Below, one piece after another: positions 10,029 to 21,588 of a stretch of 64,000 nucleotides of DNA; positions within the stretch are counted from its first letter, which is position 1; the number at the start of each line of letters is the position of its first letter. Both the position numbers and the translations under genes were made by a program. Source of the DNA: Candidatus Mycoplasma haematohominis (GTDB taxonomy: Bacteria > Bacillota_I > Bacilli_A > Mycoplasmatales > Mycoplasmoidaceae); contig NZ_CACTIB010000020.1 in NCBI RefSeq assembly GCF_902712995.1, positions 1-64,000 on the forward strand, read 5' to 3'. The notes under the pieces were generated by a model. It did not search any database. It saw nothing but the letters and a program-made list of their open reading frames with translations, and was not told where the DNA came from.

Positions 10029-10877
10029 GTGTTTTCTTTAGAGTCCATTAAGGAGAATCTAGGTGCTGGTTTAGGCGAAAGAGAAGTTGGGTTTATTGTT
10101 GATACGTTTAAGAGAACTGCTTTATATTTCTTTCTATTTGGATTTTTTGTTTCTGGGTTAGCTTCTCTTCTCCTTGTTGCGTTTGGAGAGGCAGCAATCT
10201 TATTTATTTTGTGTGTTGGAATAGTAGGGTTTTTGTCAAACTTTGTTTTGTGATGAAAGTATTGAAAATACCAGAAGGATCCTGTATCGGTTTCTGATAG
10301 TTTTATTTCTACTTCTTATTTTGTCTTATTTCTTTCTTATACAAGTGCATGCGTTTTTTCTGCCATGTATTTGTCTTCTATCATTGCCAAACATGTAGGA
10401 GGGTTAGCCTTGGCTAATTTCTACATGATGTTGATGGTTATGGCTGTGTTTGGGTTAGCTTTCTTGGTTTATATGATTCCTGTTTCTATTGGAATGAGAA
10501 TGTCTAAGAGATCTTCTATTATCAGTGTTGGTAAGCTTCTTTGAAGATGTTTTTTTGCTTGATTGGGTTTATTTGTTTTTGCTGCTGCCGCTATTGCTAT
10601 TGCCTTGCTTCTCTCAAGTGCTCTTCTTTTAGTTTGAACAATTCTTGCTTCTTTTCTAGTTGCTTTTCTTCTTACATGATTTTTCTGGGGAGCAATGGTT
10701 GTTAGAAGTATTTTCAGAATGAAAGCTACTGTTCAATACATTGACTATGAAAATTCTTATGAGGTTGAGAGATGACACAAGTTCTTTGTTTTCGAGAATC
10801 TTTGAGGTTTGCTTTGGTTAGTTTGTAGACTTCTTTCTATTGTTGTGAGAATTTTTGCTGGGGCAAGTAGAGCTTAA
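10029..10877 (+). CDS. Multi-pass membrane protein, possibly Bax inhibitor-1/YccA-like (copy 1)
   Basis: The 282-residue protein has about seven hydrophobic segments between residues 35 and 225 and a short aromatic C-terminal helix. Topology, a conserved basic segment (VRSIFRMKATVQYIDYE near 236-252) and the terminal amphipathic helix resemble Bax inhibitor-1/YccA proteins, but I see no diagnostic motif. Many TGA codons are read as Trp. The start is GTG. It is paralogous to the next gene: both share a REVGF/SEVRF-like start, the R-MK-T-V-YI-YE segment and W-F-F/Y-FE. Confidence 0.6.
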
Positions 10878-10975
10878 CTAACATTTTTGCTTGTTTTGGG
10901 ATTGGGTATAAATGCAATAATTTTCAGATAGTTCTTTTGTGTATGATAAAAAAGTAAAATTCTTATCAGAGATTT

Positions 10976-11806
10976 ATGTTTTCTTTTAGTTACAGAAGTT
11001 TCCGTAATCACCTTAGGAGTCCTCTAGAACAATCTGAAGTACGTTTCCTTATCAGAACTTTCTCTTATTCTGCTTTATATTTCCTTCTGTTTGGGATTTT
11101 TATTTCTTGTGTTCATTGAATAGTCTTTAAGATACTTGGAAGTTCTCCAGCTGTTTATTTAATTCTTACTTTTCTAGGCATTCTTTGTTACTTTCCCCTA
11201 AGTTTCTTTGCTCTTAAGTATAGGAATAATCCCTTGAGAGTTCCTACCTCCTTTGTCATGACTGCTTACATGACTTTATTCTCTACCTTTGTTCTTATTT
11301 TCTTAGGCCTTTCAGGTGTTCTGGGTCATGTTTTATTGGGCTCAGAAGCTATGGGCAAAACTCAACAGCATGTTTTGTTGACTATTCTTGCTGTATTTGG
11401 AGTTACTTGCTTCGTTTACTTAATTCCTGCAGCTATGGCTTTCTTCATTTCAAGTAGAAGAACTGTTATGACTCTTAATAGATTTTTAAATTTCTGTTAT
11501 CTGCTTTATATTGCTTTGTTTGTTGTTACAGTTCTAGTAGCTTTCTTGGGTTTAAGTCTAAGTGGAGTTCTTCATATTGTTCTTTTCCTTTTGGTTTCAG
11601 TTCTATTGTTCTTCTCTCCTGTGTTGACTGTTTATAGGATGAAAACAGTTGCTCATTACATAAACTACGAAGATCCTTTTGAAAGAAAAAGATGAGAGAA
11701 TTACTTTACTTTCGAAATAACATTCCAACTTTTGCAGATAGCCGCACATGTCTTAAGAATAGTGATAATGTTCATGCACTTGGGCCCTAAAACAAGATTA
11801 AGATAG
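10976..11806 (+). CDS. Multi-pass membrane protein, possibly Bax inhibitor-1/YccA-like (copy 2)
   Basis: A 276-residue tandem paralog of the preceding gene. It has about seven transmembrane helices, the segment VYRMKTVAHYINYEDPFE near 221-238, and a C-terminal amphipathic helix. Two TGA codons, at 11129-11131 and 11693-11695, are Trp. The 98-bp gap contains no other gene. Sequence divergence is high, so the duplication is old. Function is not deducible beyond an integral membrane location. Confidence 0.6.
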
Positions 11807-11830
11807 TTTTTTAAATTTCTATAGTTCATT

Positions 11831-14800
11831 GTGGGTTTTCTTTTTAAGACCACTCTGATACATGTAAAAAAGAATTTAGCAGTAGTATCAGTATTAGGTT
11901 TTTTCGTTGCTTTCGGCACTTCCGTATTATCTTCAGTAGATTTACTTTCTTCTAACTTAAATAAGGGTTTTCATGAGATTAATTACGATAGTAATCCTCA
12001 TGATCTGGTTTTACTTAGTAAGTTATTTAAACCATCTCAGGAACTTAAGGTAAATCCTACTTTTGAGACTGAACTATCAAAGGTTGCTTTTACACCTAAG
12101 TGAGGATATAAGTGGTCTTTTGATAGTAATAAGGAGAACGGGTGGGTTAAGACTAAGGATGCTCAGACTAAATCTAGTCAAGAGGGTTCTTCAGGAGGCG
12201 TTCAAATATCTGGAAATGATAAATTATCTCAGACAGCAAAGCTAGTTTTTACTATTCCTCACTCAGAGGCTTTTGCTAAGTATTCCTACAATAACTGATT
12301 ACTTGTTTGTTCATCTTCATCTAGTTTTGTTTCTGAATATTCGAGAGAGATTCAGTGATTAGACAGAAACAACTCTACTTTTAATCCTGTTCAAGGTCCA
12401 TCACAATCATGGGATATTTTTGATCTTGAAACTCCTTTTTCATCTCAACAAATAAATTCAGGTTGTTTTGACGGTTCTTTTGATAGGTATCATTATCCTT
12501 ACTTTAGTTCTTTTCTTTTTTCTGTTTATGGTTACTATCAACAGGGAATCGCAAAGTCTACTTTGAAGAATGATAATGGGGGTCAAACAATTAATGCAAC
12601 GGATGAAAAAAGCAACGGCGTTGATGAGAAAGCAGATGTTCTAGAAGCAGATGAGATAGCAGAAGTGCATAGAAAACTGAGCGCTTTCAATCCTAAAAGA
12701 TTTTGGAAGAATCAAATTGGGGGAAAGTGAACATTCATGCATTTATTTGAATCTGATTTTTTCCTTGCATTTAGATTGCCCTTTAAGAACAACTTGGCAG
12801 GAAAGGATATTTCCAAGAAGTTCAAGCAACTTGTTCAAAATATGAAATCTAGGGAAATTTTTTATAGATTAGACGAAGGAACTAGGCAAAGTGTTAATTC
12901 TTTTGTTAACAGCAATGAATTTGAGACTCTAAATCTTAAGTTCTATCTGACGTCTTTTAATGATGCTTTAAATGAATTTTCTTTTTGGTTGCCCATGATT
13001 CCTGGGATGACCTATAAAGAGACTTCTATCTTGTTGTTGAAGTTGGTTCTGTGAGATATTTTGAGTAAGGGAGATAGAGTAGAGAATTTAATTGAAAAAT
13101 TGAAATGAAGCGGTGAAATAAAGAACAATTTAGAAAAGATAGTTGAAAGTTTAGATGAAAATGCGAAAGGATTAAGTGATTGAAATATTTTTGAAAAGTT
13201 TCAAGAGGGAGTAGATGGAAAGCGGGGCGAAAAAGATAAAAAGCCTACCGATGCTGCTAGTTATTTGTTTTCTGTTTTAGAGGCAAATAAAAAAATAAAT
13301 GAACTAACTCCTAAAAATGAAACTATCAAAAAAGCAGGAGATGAATTTCAGGAATTTAAATCTTCAGATAATGGAAACGGAGATACAGAGTTTTGCACTC
13401 AAAATGGTGACCAGTGTTCAAACTTAGGTTATCAGGATAGCGACACATTAGTTAAAGCAGTTAAGAGTGTTTTTGGTTCTTGAATAAAAGGAGAATACCG
13501 GCAACCTTCTAAAACTAATGGAGAGAAATTCATTCCCTCTTTTAATAAAGATTCTCATAAAAAATTTTCAACTGCATCAACAGGAAACAACAATGGTAAA
13601 AAACCTTTCCAAAAAACAGGCGATAATTATGAGTACTATAGAACATATCCAGATGATTTTAAGACTGTTTATGAACAACTAGTTGAAAGGGTTATTTTTA
13701 AGTCACTTAGTCACTATTTGACCTCTGTTGAAATTGAAAACCTAAAAACAATTAAGAAATTTATAAGCGAGCATGAGATATTTACTCTTACATTTTTGTT
13801 ACAGAACTTTAATTACGATCCAAATTTACAAGAGAAAAATAGAAAGAGAATTCAGGATTTAAATGATTCAAACGTTAAATATAGCTCAATATCTACTTTC
13901 TTGCCTCAGAAAGCTTCCGATAATTTCTCTTCAACCTATGAGGAAAATGACTATTCTCCTTCTGTTAACTACCATAAATCTTTAGTAGTATTCAATTCTT
14001 CTTCTACTTCTTCCAAATTAAATGATCCTTCTAAAAAGAATCATGCTTTTAAGATAATTTCTCAGGAAAGAAAGGATGATGCTTATGTTAATAGGATCAA
14101 AGTTATTTCAGGAAATCCTTTATTTGATGCATCTATTGATAATGTTGTTGATTTTAAAAAGATAGCTGAGTTAGAGACTGAACCAAATAAACATTACATA
14201 ATAACAAGAAAACTTCTGCCAGCATTTAAGTTACTTTCTAGAGCTAAGTTTTCTAACCCTAAACATAAGAGATTATTTACCAGATATTTCCAATACTTTG
14301 GAAATGAAAGAGATGAGACTTGAGAGAATAAAGCTTGGATTACTTATGAAGATTTAGAAGCATACAGAAGAATCTATGACTCAGTTATTCAGAGCTCTAG
14401 AAATATAGTTACACAGGGCTCAAAACTATTTTTTAGTTTAAGTAATTTTGAAACAATTTATTTTTTAAGAACTTTCGATGTTCACTCTGATGTTATGTCT
14501 CTTCAGAGTCCCGCTTACATCGATCAGTTCTCTGCATACTTTACCATTATCTCTCCTGATTATGCAGCTAAAAATGGAATTAAACCTATTTCTAATCAGC
14601 AATATGCTAAGTTCAAAAAGATAGTAGAGAGCGGAGATACTACTCAGGAGGAATGAGAGAAGGAGTATTCAACTTTTGTCATGAATCCAGCAAATCATGA
14701 CAGTATCGTAAATGTAAACGGGAATAAGTTAATAGTTGTAGGAACAGGGATCTCCCCTGACATGCTATTGCCTACTCATTCGTTCTTAAATCTAGTTCCT

Positions 14801-17800
14801 AATAAGGAAAAAGAGGCTCTTATTTTTGTAGATAAGTTTGGTTATAGAAACGTTAAATACAACTCATTATCTGCTTGGGATGAATACTATTTGTCTCTTT
14901 CTTATCCACAAATAGTTAAGGACTTATCAATCGAGAAGGAATATAAATCTCAACTTGAGAACTTTATGACCCAATTCTTGTTGGGAGGAAATGCAGGCGA
15001 GGTTGTAAATACTGAATTTGACTTATTTACAGTTAAAGATGCTGATTCTCTGAAACTTGTTTTCTTAAGAAGTAATTACGTAGATTATTTCTTGGGAGCT
15101 ACCCATGCTATCTCATGAACTTTGTTAGCTTTCATGGGAGTAATAATCTTCTTTACTGTATGAGTATTGATTAAGAAATATATTGCTTCATCAATCAATA
15201 TCTTTGGGATATTCGTAGCTAACGGAATTACTAGAAAACAAATTATCCTTAATTCTTTCTCATTCATTCTTATTCCGGCATTGATCGGTTCATTGTTTGG
15301 TTATTTTGTAGCTTTAGGACTGCAACCAACTCTATTCTCTATGGTTTCAGATATTTGATATTTGAAACCTGTATTTAGTGGTTTCAATTTATCAACCATG
15401 TTGTATTACGTGTTGATCACTCTAGGTACATTGGCACCTTTATCTTGAATTTCAGCTTATTGAATGATGAAGGATGATGTGAGTCAATTGATGAAAGTAA
15501 ATGTTGCTTTCAAACATAACAAAGCTACTGAGCTTATCTACAAATTATTTAAGAATGCTTCTTCATTGTGGAAATTTAGAGCTTCAGTGATTATGAACAC
15601 TATTAATAGAGGATTGATTCTTTCCTCTGCAACTGTATTTCTATTTGTTTTCAGTAGTTTCTTATTCAATAATTTGGGTCAATTCCAAGCTGTAAGTAAC
15701 TTTGAGTTGGCAACTAAAGATTATGGATTTGATATTGCTTTAGAAACTCCTTCTATTCAATCTGGACAACCTCATTTGTCTAGTTACACAAATTTAGGTG
15801 ATAGTTTCATGAACCGTATTCCTCACAGCAAGAAAGTTCCTTATCAGAAAACAACAAAAGGAGAATGAGGTGTTGAGGAAATTAAATTCAATAAAGATAA
15901 TCCTGAGTTAGTAGCTAGTGGTCTTTATTCTGCTTATATTCCTAAGGATTTAGAGAGTTTTTATACAACTTGTTCAGATAAGTTGAAGATGAATGATTGG
16001 TACAAAAAATTAGGAACATTTGACTTTAACTATCCTGCTCATGTATTTAATAAGACTCCATACAACGTTTATATGTTTGGTAATTCTTTGACTAAGAAAG
16101 AAAATGTAGAAATTGATTGCCAAAAAGATTTATCTGAGTATTTCACTAGATCAGAGATGAATCTTCCTATTCCGGATGTAGATTCAACAAAAGTCTTTTA
16201 TAGTTCTAGAAAGAAATTTCTTGCAGGGGACGGGACATCCAATAGTGAAGATAATAGGAAATTTAAAGTAGATGACAGTGATGCAAACGCAAAAGAACTT
16301 AAATATTTGGGGGATTATGTTCCTATTAAGAATGAGTTGAGGAAGAAAAGCGCTGCTAATGGAAAATCTAATGCAGGAGGAAATGGTGATAAAGAATATG
16401 AAATGATTAAGTATGGAAATGAACCGTTATTTAAACCTTTAATTGACTATTACAAAAATAATAAGGAATTAAAAATTACAAATGCTAATGTTGAAAAACT
16501 TGATGGAGGTTTGCAATCCTACACTTTCTGGAAGAAAAATGGAGCTAATGGAGCTCAAGTGAAGACAAAAAATGGAGGATCAGATGGCAAACCAACAAAA
16601 AAAGGAGAAGACTTCTTGAGTTTTAAAAATGGAAATAGCGGAGGCCAAGATCAAACACATGACCATCCAACTCTAAGAAGACTATTTAAAGATCAGGCCA
16701 ATTACTGATTGTTCTCATATCAGGATTTGAAATCTGTTATTGATAATCCTGTTTTCTTCAGAAACAAAGTAATTATGCCAATGTTGTTTAACCATGACTG
16801 AACTCTACAGTTGTTTGGAAAAACTTTGAGAGTTAACCCATGAAATGAATTTAGTGAATTCTTTTCTAAATACTCTACAGAGCTTATGTCAGCTATGGAA
16901 TCTAACTATGTAAATTACATTAATGAGATTATTAAGTCTAGATATGGAGCTTTCTTTGTTAATAGATTTATGACTAAGCACGAGGCAGCAAACCATAATA
17001 TAAATCATGCACCAGGAAAACTTTACTATCAAAAACCTACTTGGAAGGTAACTAATTCAATTGTTGCAAAAGAGAATAAAAGCCAAATAGAAGAAGGTCT
17101 ATATTGATTCGACGCAGAAAAGATTATTTATTTCTATGACAAGTTGAAATCAATTGATCAATTAGGAAGCGCAAAGCCTAAAGATCCGGATTCAAATAGC
17201 ACAAAACATCCTGAGAGATTCATTATCTTCAGACCAGACTTCTTGTATTTATTCTTTGCTCTATCTAAGGATGAACACTTCTTAAAACCTGAGATAGCAC
17301 CAATGAAGATTTCATTCCATCAAAACGTTTATACACCTGATTACTCAAAACCTTTTGAAGAATGAAGTATTAGCGGAGATGCAGCAGCAGATTCCGCTCT
17401 TAAAAAAGGATTAACTTCTGAATATAAAGATGTAAGCAATGAGGAATATGAAAAAACCCCTAATGGCGATCAAACATATACATATTTGAATGTTCTATTT
17501 TCTGGAAGTAATAAATTATCAAAAATAATAGGACTTAAACAGGATCCGAGAGGTTCTTATGTGAAATTAAATAAAGATGGAAAAAATATAAATCACAAAC
17601 TGTATGCCAATAAATTTGATGATGGATCATATCCAGTGATTATTAACCACTTTACTGCCAAGAAATTGTATGCAACTCTAGGTTCAACACTGGAAGTATC
17701 TATCGTTAATACTATTGATAGATTTGTGAAGAGAATGCAAGGAGATAACTCTCACAAAAAAGTTAAGTTAAGAGTAGTTGATATATACGATTCTTATTAC

Positions 17801-18664
17801 AACGATTCTTTCTACATTAGTCAGAAACATGCTAATGAAATAATAGGGCTGGATCCTGATTATGGGTATAACGGAATTTACACTAATAAACAAACAAGCA
17901 GTGTAGATAATCTACCTATGCAGCTGATTAAGGCTGTATCTGGTTACAGTAGTTCTGGTATATATGCAAAACAAAAAATAAATAAATCATCACCTGCATT
18001 CTTGAGTTTCTTGGATTCTAATGCTGGTTTAATTCTAGATTCTGATTGATCTTCACACTTTTTACATCAACCAAAAAACCATAAATGGATTCAGTTGAAG
18101 GCTGGTTTATCTGATGAACAATTTGGCAGATCAGATCAGATAGCTAATGTTCTTGAACAAGTTTATGGTTCTAATTACTCTATTAATTCTTCAATAATTG
18201 CTCTTGAAAATGCGAGTTTATTTAATGATTTTGTGTTTAGTACTGTATCTGACTTAGTATTGTCAGTAATAAATTTATTTATTTCTGTATTTACTCCTTT
18301 ATTGATATGTACATTATTGATTATTACTACTCTAATTATTGAAGATTTAAAAAATCTATTGACTATCTTGAATCTTTTAGGGTTTACTCATGTTGAAAAC
18401 TCAATAACTATATTACTTTACTTAGGATTAATACTAGGATTCTCTATATTTGTTGCGGTTCCTATCTCTTCTCTATTATTGTCTGTTTATGTGGACGGAA
18501 TGTTTAAAACACTAAGTATTTACTTGCCTATATATTTAAGATTTGATTATGCTCTATTATCTTTTGCATTGTTGTTAGGTATGTTTGGTTTCTCCTATTG
18601 AACTTCTATGAGGAAAATAAAAGGTATGTATCTACCTGTAGCTATGAAGAGTCTAAATGAGTAG
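11831..18664 (+). CDS. Giant ABC-type permease of the FtsX/MacB superfamily
   Basis: A continuous 2277-residue frame with dozens of TGA codons read as Trp. An N-terminal membrane segment (residues about 12-33) is followed by about 1060 mostly hydrophilic residues. Three or four helices near 1095-1270 come next, then a second hydrophilic region of about 860 residues. Four C-terminal helices end the protein (about 2133-2265). This duplicated pattern of one helix, a large external domain and a block of three is that of FtsX-like permeases; mycoplasmas commonly have one very large member. The GTG start lies 24 bases after the upstream gene. Its stop overlaps ecfA1 by 8 bases, so it could pair with those ATPases or simply share their transcript. 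Substrate unknown. Confidence 0.8.
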
Positions 18665-19490
18665 TAAGAGGTATTCAGTAGAGATTACTGATCTGACTTT
18701 TGGTTATGACAAAGGAAAGCCTATTCTTAAGGACTTAAATATACAATTACCTTTTAATAAGTACATATGTATATTGGGTCATAATGGATCTGGCAAATCT
18801 ACTCTTTCTAAGTTATTGATAGGTATATTTAAAGCTTGATCAGGAACTATAAAGGTGTCGGATATAGAGTTAAATGATTCTAATTATAGAAAGATACTCC
18901 ATAAAGTAGGTTTGGTTTTTCAGAATCCTGATTCGCAATTTATAGGTTTAACTGCTGAGGATGATATTGCTTTTGGATTAGAGAATAGAAATGTACCTAA
19001 AGCTCTTTCTAGAAAGATAATTAATCAGGTATCTAAATTTTTGAATATTGAGTCTTATTTAAATGTAAATTCTTCTTTTTTATCAGGAGGCCAGAAACAG
19101 AAAGTAGCTATAGCTTCTATTTTGGCTTTAAATCCGGAAATAATAATTTTTGATGAGTCAACTTCAATGTTGGATACTTGATCTAAGAAAGAGATATTGG
19201 ATGTTATGCAGACATTAGTGAAAAGAGAAAATAAGACTGTTATTTCTATTACTCATGATATGGAAGAATTATTACTTGCAGATGAGATAGTTTTGTTAAA
19301 AGAAGGAAGAGTATTGGCTCATACAACACCTAAAAAGTTATTGAATGATGTTGAGTTGATGAAATCTTCTAATTTAGATTTGCCCTTTATACATTGTTTA
19401 GCTAATTCTTTAAGAGAGAAGGGTGTGAATATATCTCGTTTTGATGATGAAGATGAGTTGATTAAGTTGTTATCTCAATTAAAAAAATAA
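18657..19490 (+). CDS. ecfA1: ECF transporter ATPase A1
   Basis: An energy-coupling-factor ATPase that drives vitamin or metal uptake together with EcfA2, EcfT and a substrate-specific S protein. In the 277 residues: Walker A GHNGSGKST (41-49), Q-loop VFQNPDSQ, signature LSGGQKQKVAIA, Walker B IIIFDESTSMLD and H-loop ISITHDMEE. Two TGA codons are Trp. ATG overlaps the permease stop by 8 bases and ecfA2 begins at the base after its stop. Confidence 0.93.
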
Positions 19491-20408
19491 ATGAATTATA
19501 GATGGTTAATAGATAAATATAAAGAGCGTAAAAGAATACTGGAATATAAGATAAAGCCAGATTCTGCAATAGAAGTGCAGGATATTAATTATCACTACGG
19601 GGAATATAAGGTAATAGATTCTTTTTCTTTTTCATTTAAGAAAAATAAGATTTATGCATTTCTTGGTAAGTCTGGATCTGGCAAATCTGTCTTAGCTGCT
19701 CACTTTAATGGTTTACTTAAGTCTCCTACTGCGAATATCTATTTATTTAATGGAGAGAATATATACAAATTCAATAAGAAGATTGCTAACTTTAGAGAGA
19801 TTAGGAAGACTACAGGCATGGTTTTGCAGAATCCAGAGTATCAGTTATTTAAGGAGACAGTATTGGAGGATGTGTGTTGTGGTTTGAAGATGTTGAGGGT
19901 TACAGGAGATATTTCTCCAGAGGAGAAGAGTAAATCTAAATTGTTGGAGTTAGGTATATCTGAAGAGTTTTTTGGAAGGAATCCCTTTTTATTGTCTGGT
20001 GGCCAGAAGAAGAAAATCGCTTTAGCTGGGATATTGGTTATAGATCCAGAAATAATAATTTTTGATGAACCTATATTAGGTTTGGATCCTTTTTCTTCCG
20101 CGAAGATAGTGGAGATGATAGAGAATTTGAGAAAGCAAGGGAAAACAATAATAGTAATTTCTAATAATATTGATTTACTTTTGGAGTTAGGGGATGAAGT
20201 GTTGGTTTTGGATAAAGGAAAGTTGATAATGCACGGAACTCCCTATACTATATTTAGAGATTCAAGGTTGGATCTTGGAGTGCCTAAAATTATCAAGTTT
20301 ATTGATAAGTTAGTTAAAGAGAATCCTGCTTTTGAAGCTCTTTGAGATTATGAGCCTAAGAATTTTGAGGAGTTATCCCTATCAATAGCTGATGTTCTTA
20401 GAAAATAG
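19491..20408 (+). CDS. ecfA2: ECF transporter ATPase A2
   Basis: Second ECF ATPase, 305 residues, with an extra N-terminal stretch of about 25 residues before the nucleotide-binding domain. Walker A is GKSGSGKS (about 59-66), signature LLSGGQKKKIALAG, Walker B IIIFDEPILGLDP. The H-loop histidine is replaced: the segment reads VISNNIDLLLE where family members usually have TH-MD, so ATPase activity may rely on EcfA1. One TGA near the end is Trp. It overlaps ecfT by 17 bases. Confidence 0.9.
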
Positions 20409-21555
20409 CTTTGTTCCTAAGAACACTCTTGTACACAACTTAAACCCTCTAGTTAAATTCATAGTATTTCTATCAATTGTTTTTCTTTTATTCCTGAGAA
20501 TTTCTTTCTTAGTGCAGTTTTTTTTACTTCTTTTTTCTTGGTTAATAGTTTGGAAAAGTGATTGTTGGAGAATAGTTAGAAAGGTTGCGCCTATTTACTT
20601 TGTTCTATTTTTATTTTTGTTTACGGTTAATTTTTTCTTTATGAAGACTCCTGGGTTCTGATTAGGTACTTTTGGAGATAAGTTTCATGATGTTTTGGGG
20701 ATAGCCAGCACTAGCGCTAATCATGATGAAAAGTTGAAACATGGCTGGTTTATAGGTGGAGAAATATTGAAGAGTAAAGATGGAAATTTATGAGTAGGTG
20801 ATGACGATAGTGTTAAGTGCGTAGAGAAGTATTTAGGTTTTGCTAGTGAATGTAAAAGTAATCATAGTCATGGTTCTTCCGGAAGTTCTGCGGATGATAG
20901 TTTGTTTCAGAATTTAACTTCTTCAAGTAAATGGAATATTTTTAGAATTTCAGATGGTAGTGGGAAAGAAAAGTATGCAGCATTTGCTCCAGCTTGGTAT
21001 ACCATTTCTAGTTACCAGATTGTTCATGCTTTTTCTTTATCAAATAAGTTAATTCTTATTATTTTGTTGTCTTCTATATTTACCATTACTATGTCCTTTA
21101 GTTCTTTTGCATATGCTTTAGAGGATTTCTTTAGACCTCTGAAAGTATTTAAGTTACCAACAAAAGTTATGGCTTTAGCTGTTGCAATTTCTATTAGATT
21201 TGTTCCTTCATTGATTATGGAAGCTTTGAGAATTATTAAGGCGCAGGCTTCTAGGGGAATTGATTATCAAAATGGAAAATTAAGAGATAAGGCTTCTGCA
21301 TTACTTTCTCTTTTTGTGCCATTATTTGTAATTTCATTTATAAAAGCAGGAGAATTATCAGAAGCAATGACTGCTCGTGGGTATAATCACAATCATCCAA
21401 GAAATTCATTTAGGCTTCACATAGTTCGTATGTGGGAGTTGATGGTTCTATTTGCTTCTATGTTTTTTATTTCAATACTTTACTATTTCTATTTTCATTC
21501 ATACTATTTAGGTTTATTTATGACACCAGAACAACTTGTGATGATTGCTCGATAA
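20392..21555 (+). CDS. ecfT: ECF transporter transmembrane protein EcfT
   Basis: The membrane scaffold of the ECF module, 387 residues. Helices lie near residues 20-45 and 55-85 and again from about 208 onwards. The two coupling motifs that dock on the ATPases are present as ASRG (near 284) and TARG (near 328). A hydrophilic insert of about 115 residues (about 91-205, rich in Ser, Gly, His and Lys) separates the second and third membrane regions and is not part of typical EcfT. No S component is visible in the window; it may be encoded elsewhere. Confidence 0.88.
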
Positions 21556-21588
21556 TAAAATTTATTTAGTTAAGCATAAAAAGCGATA

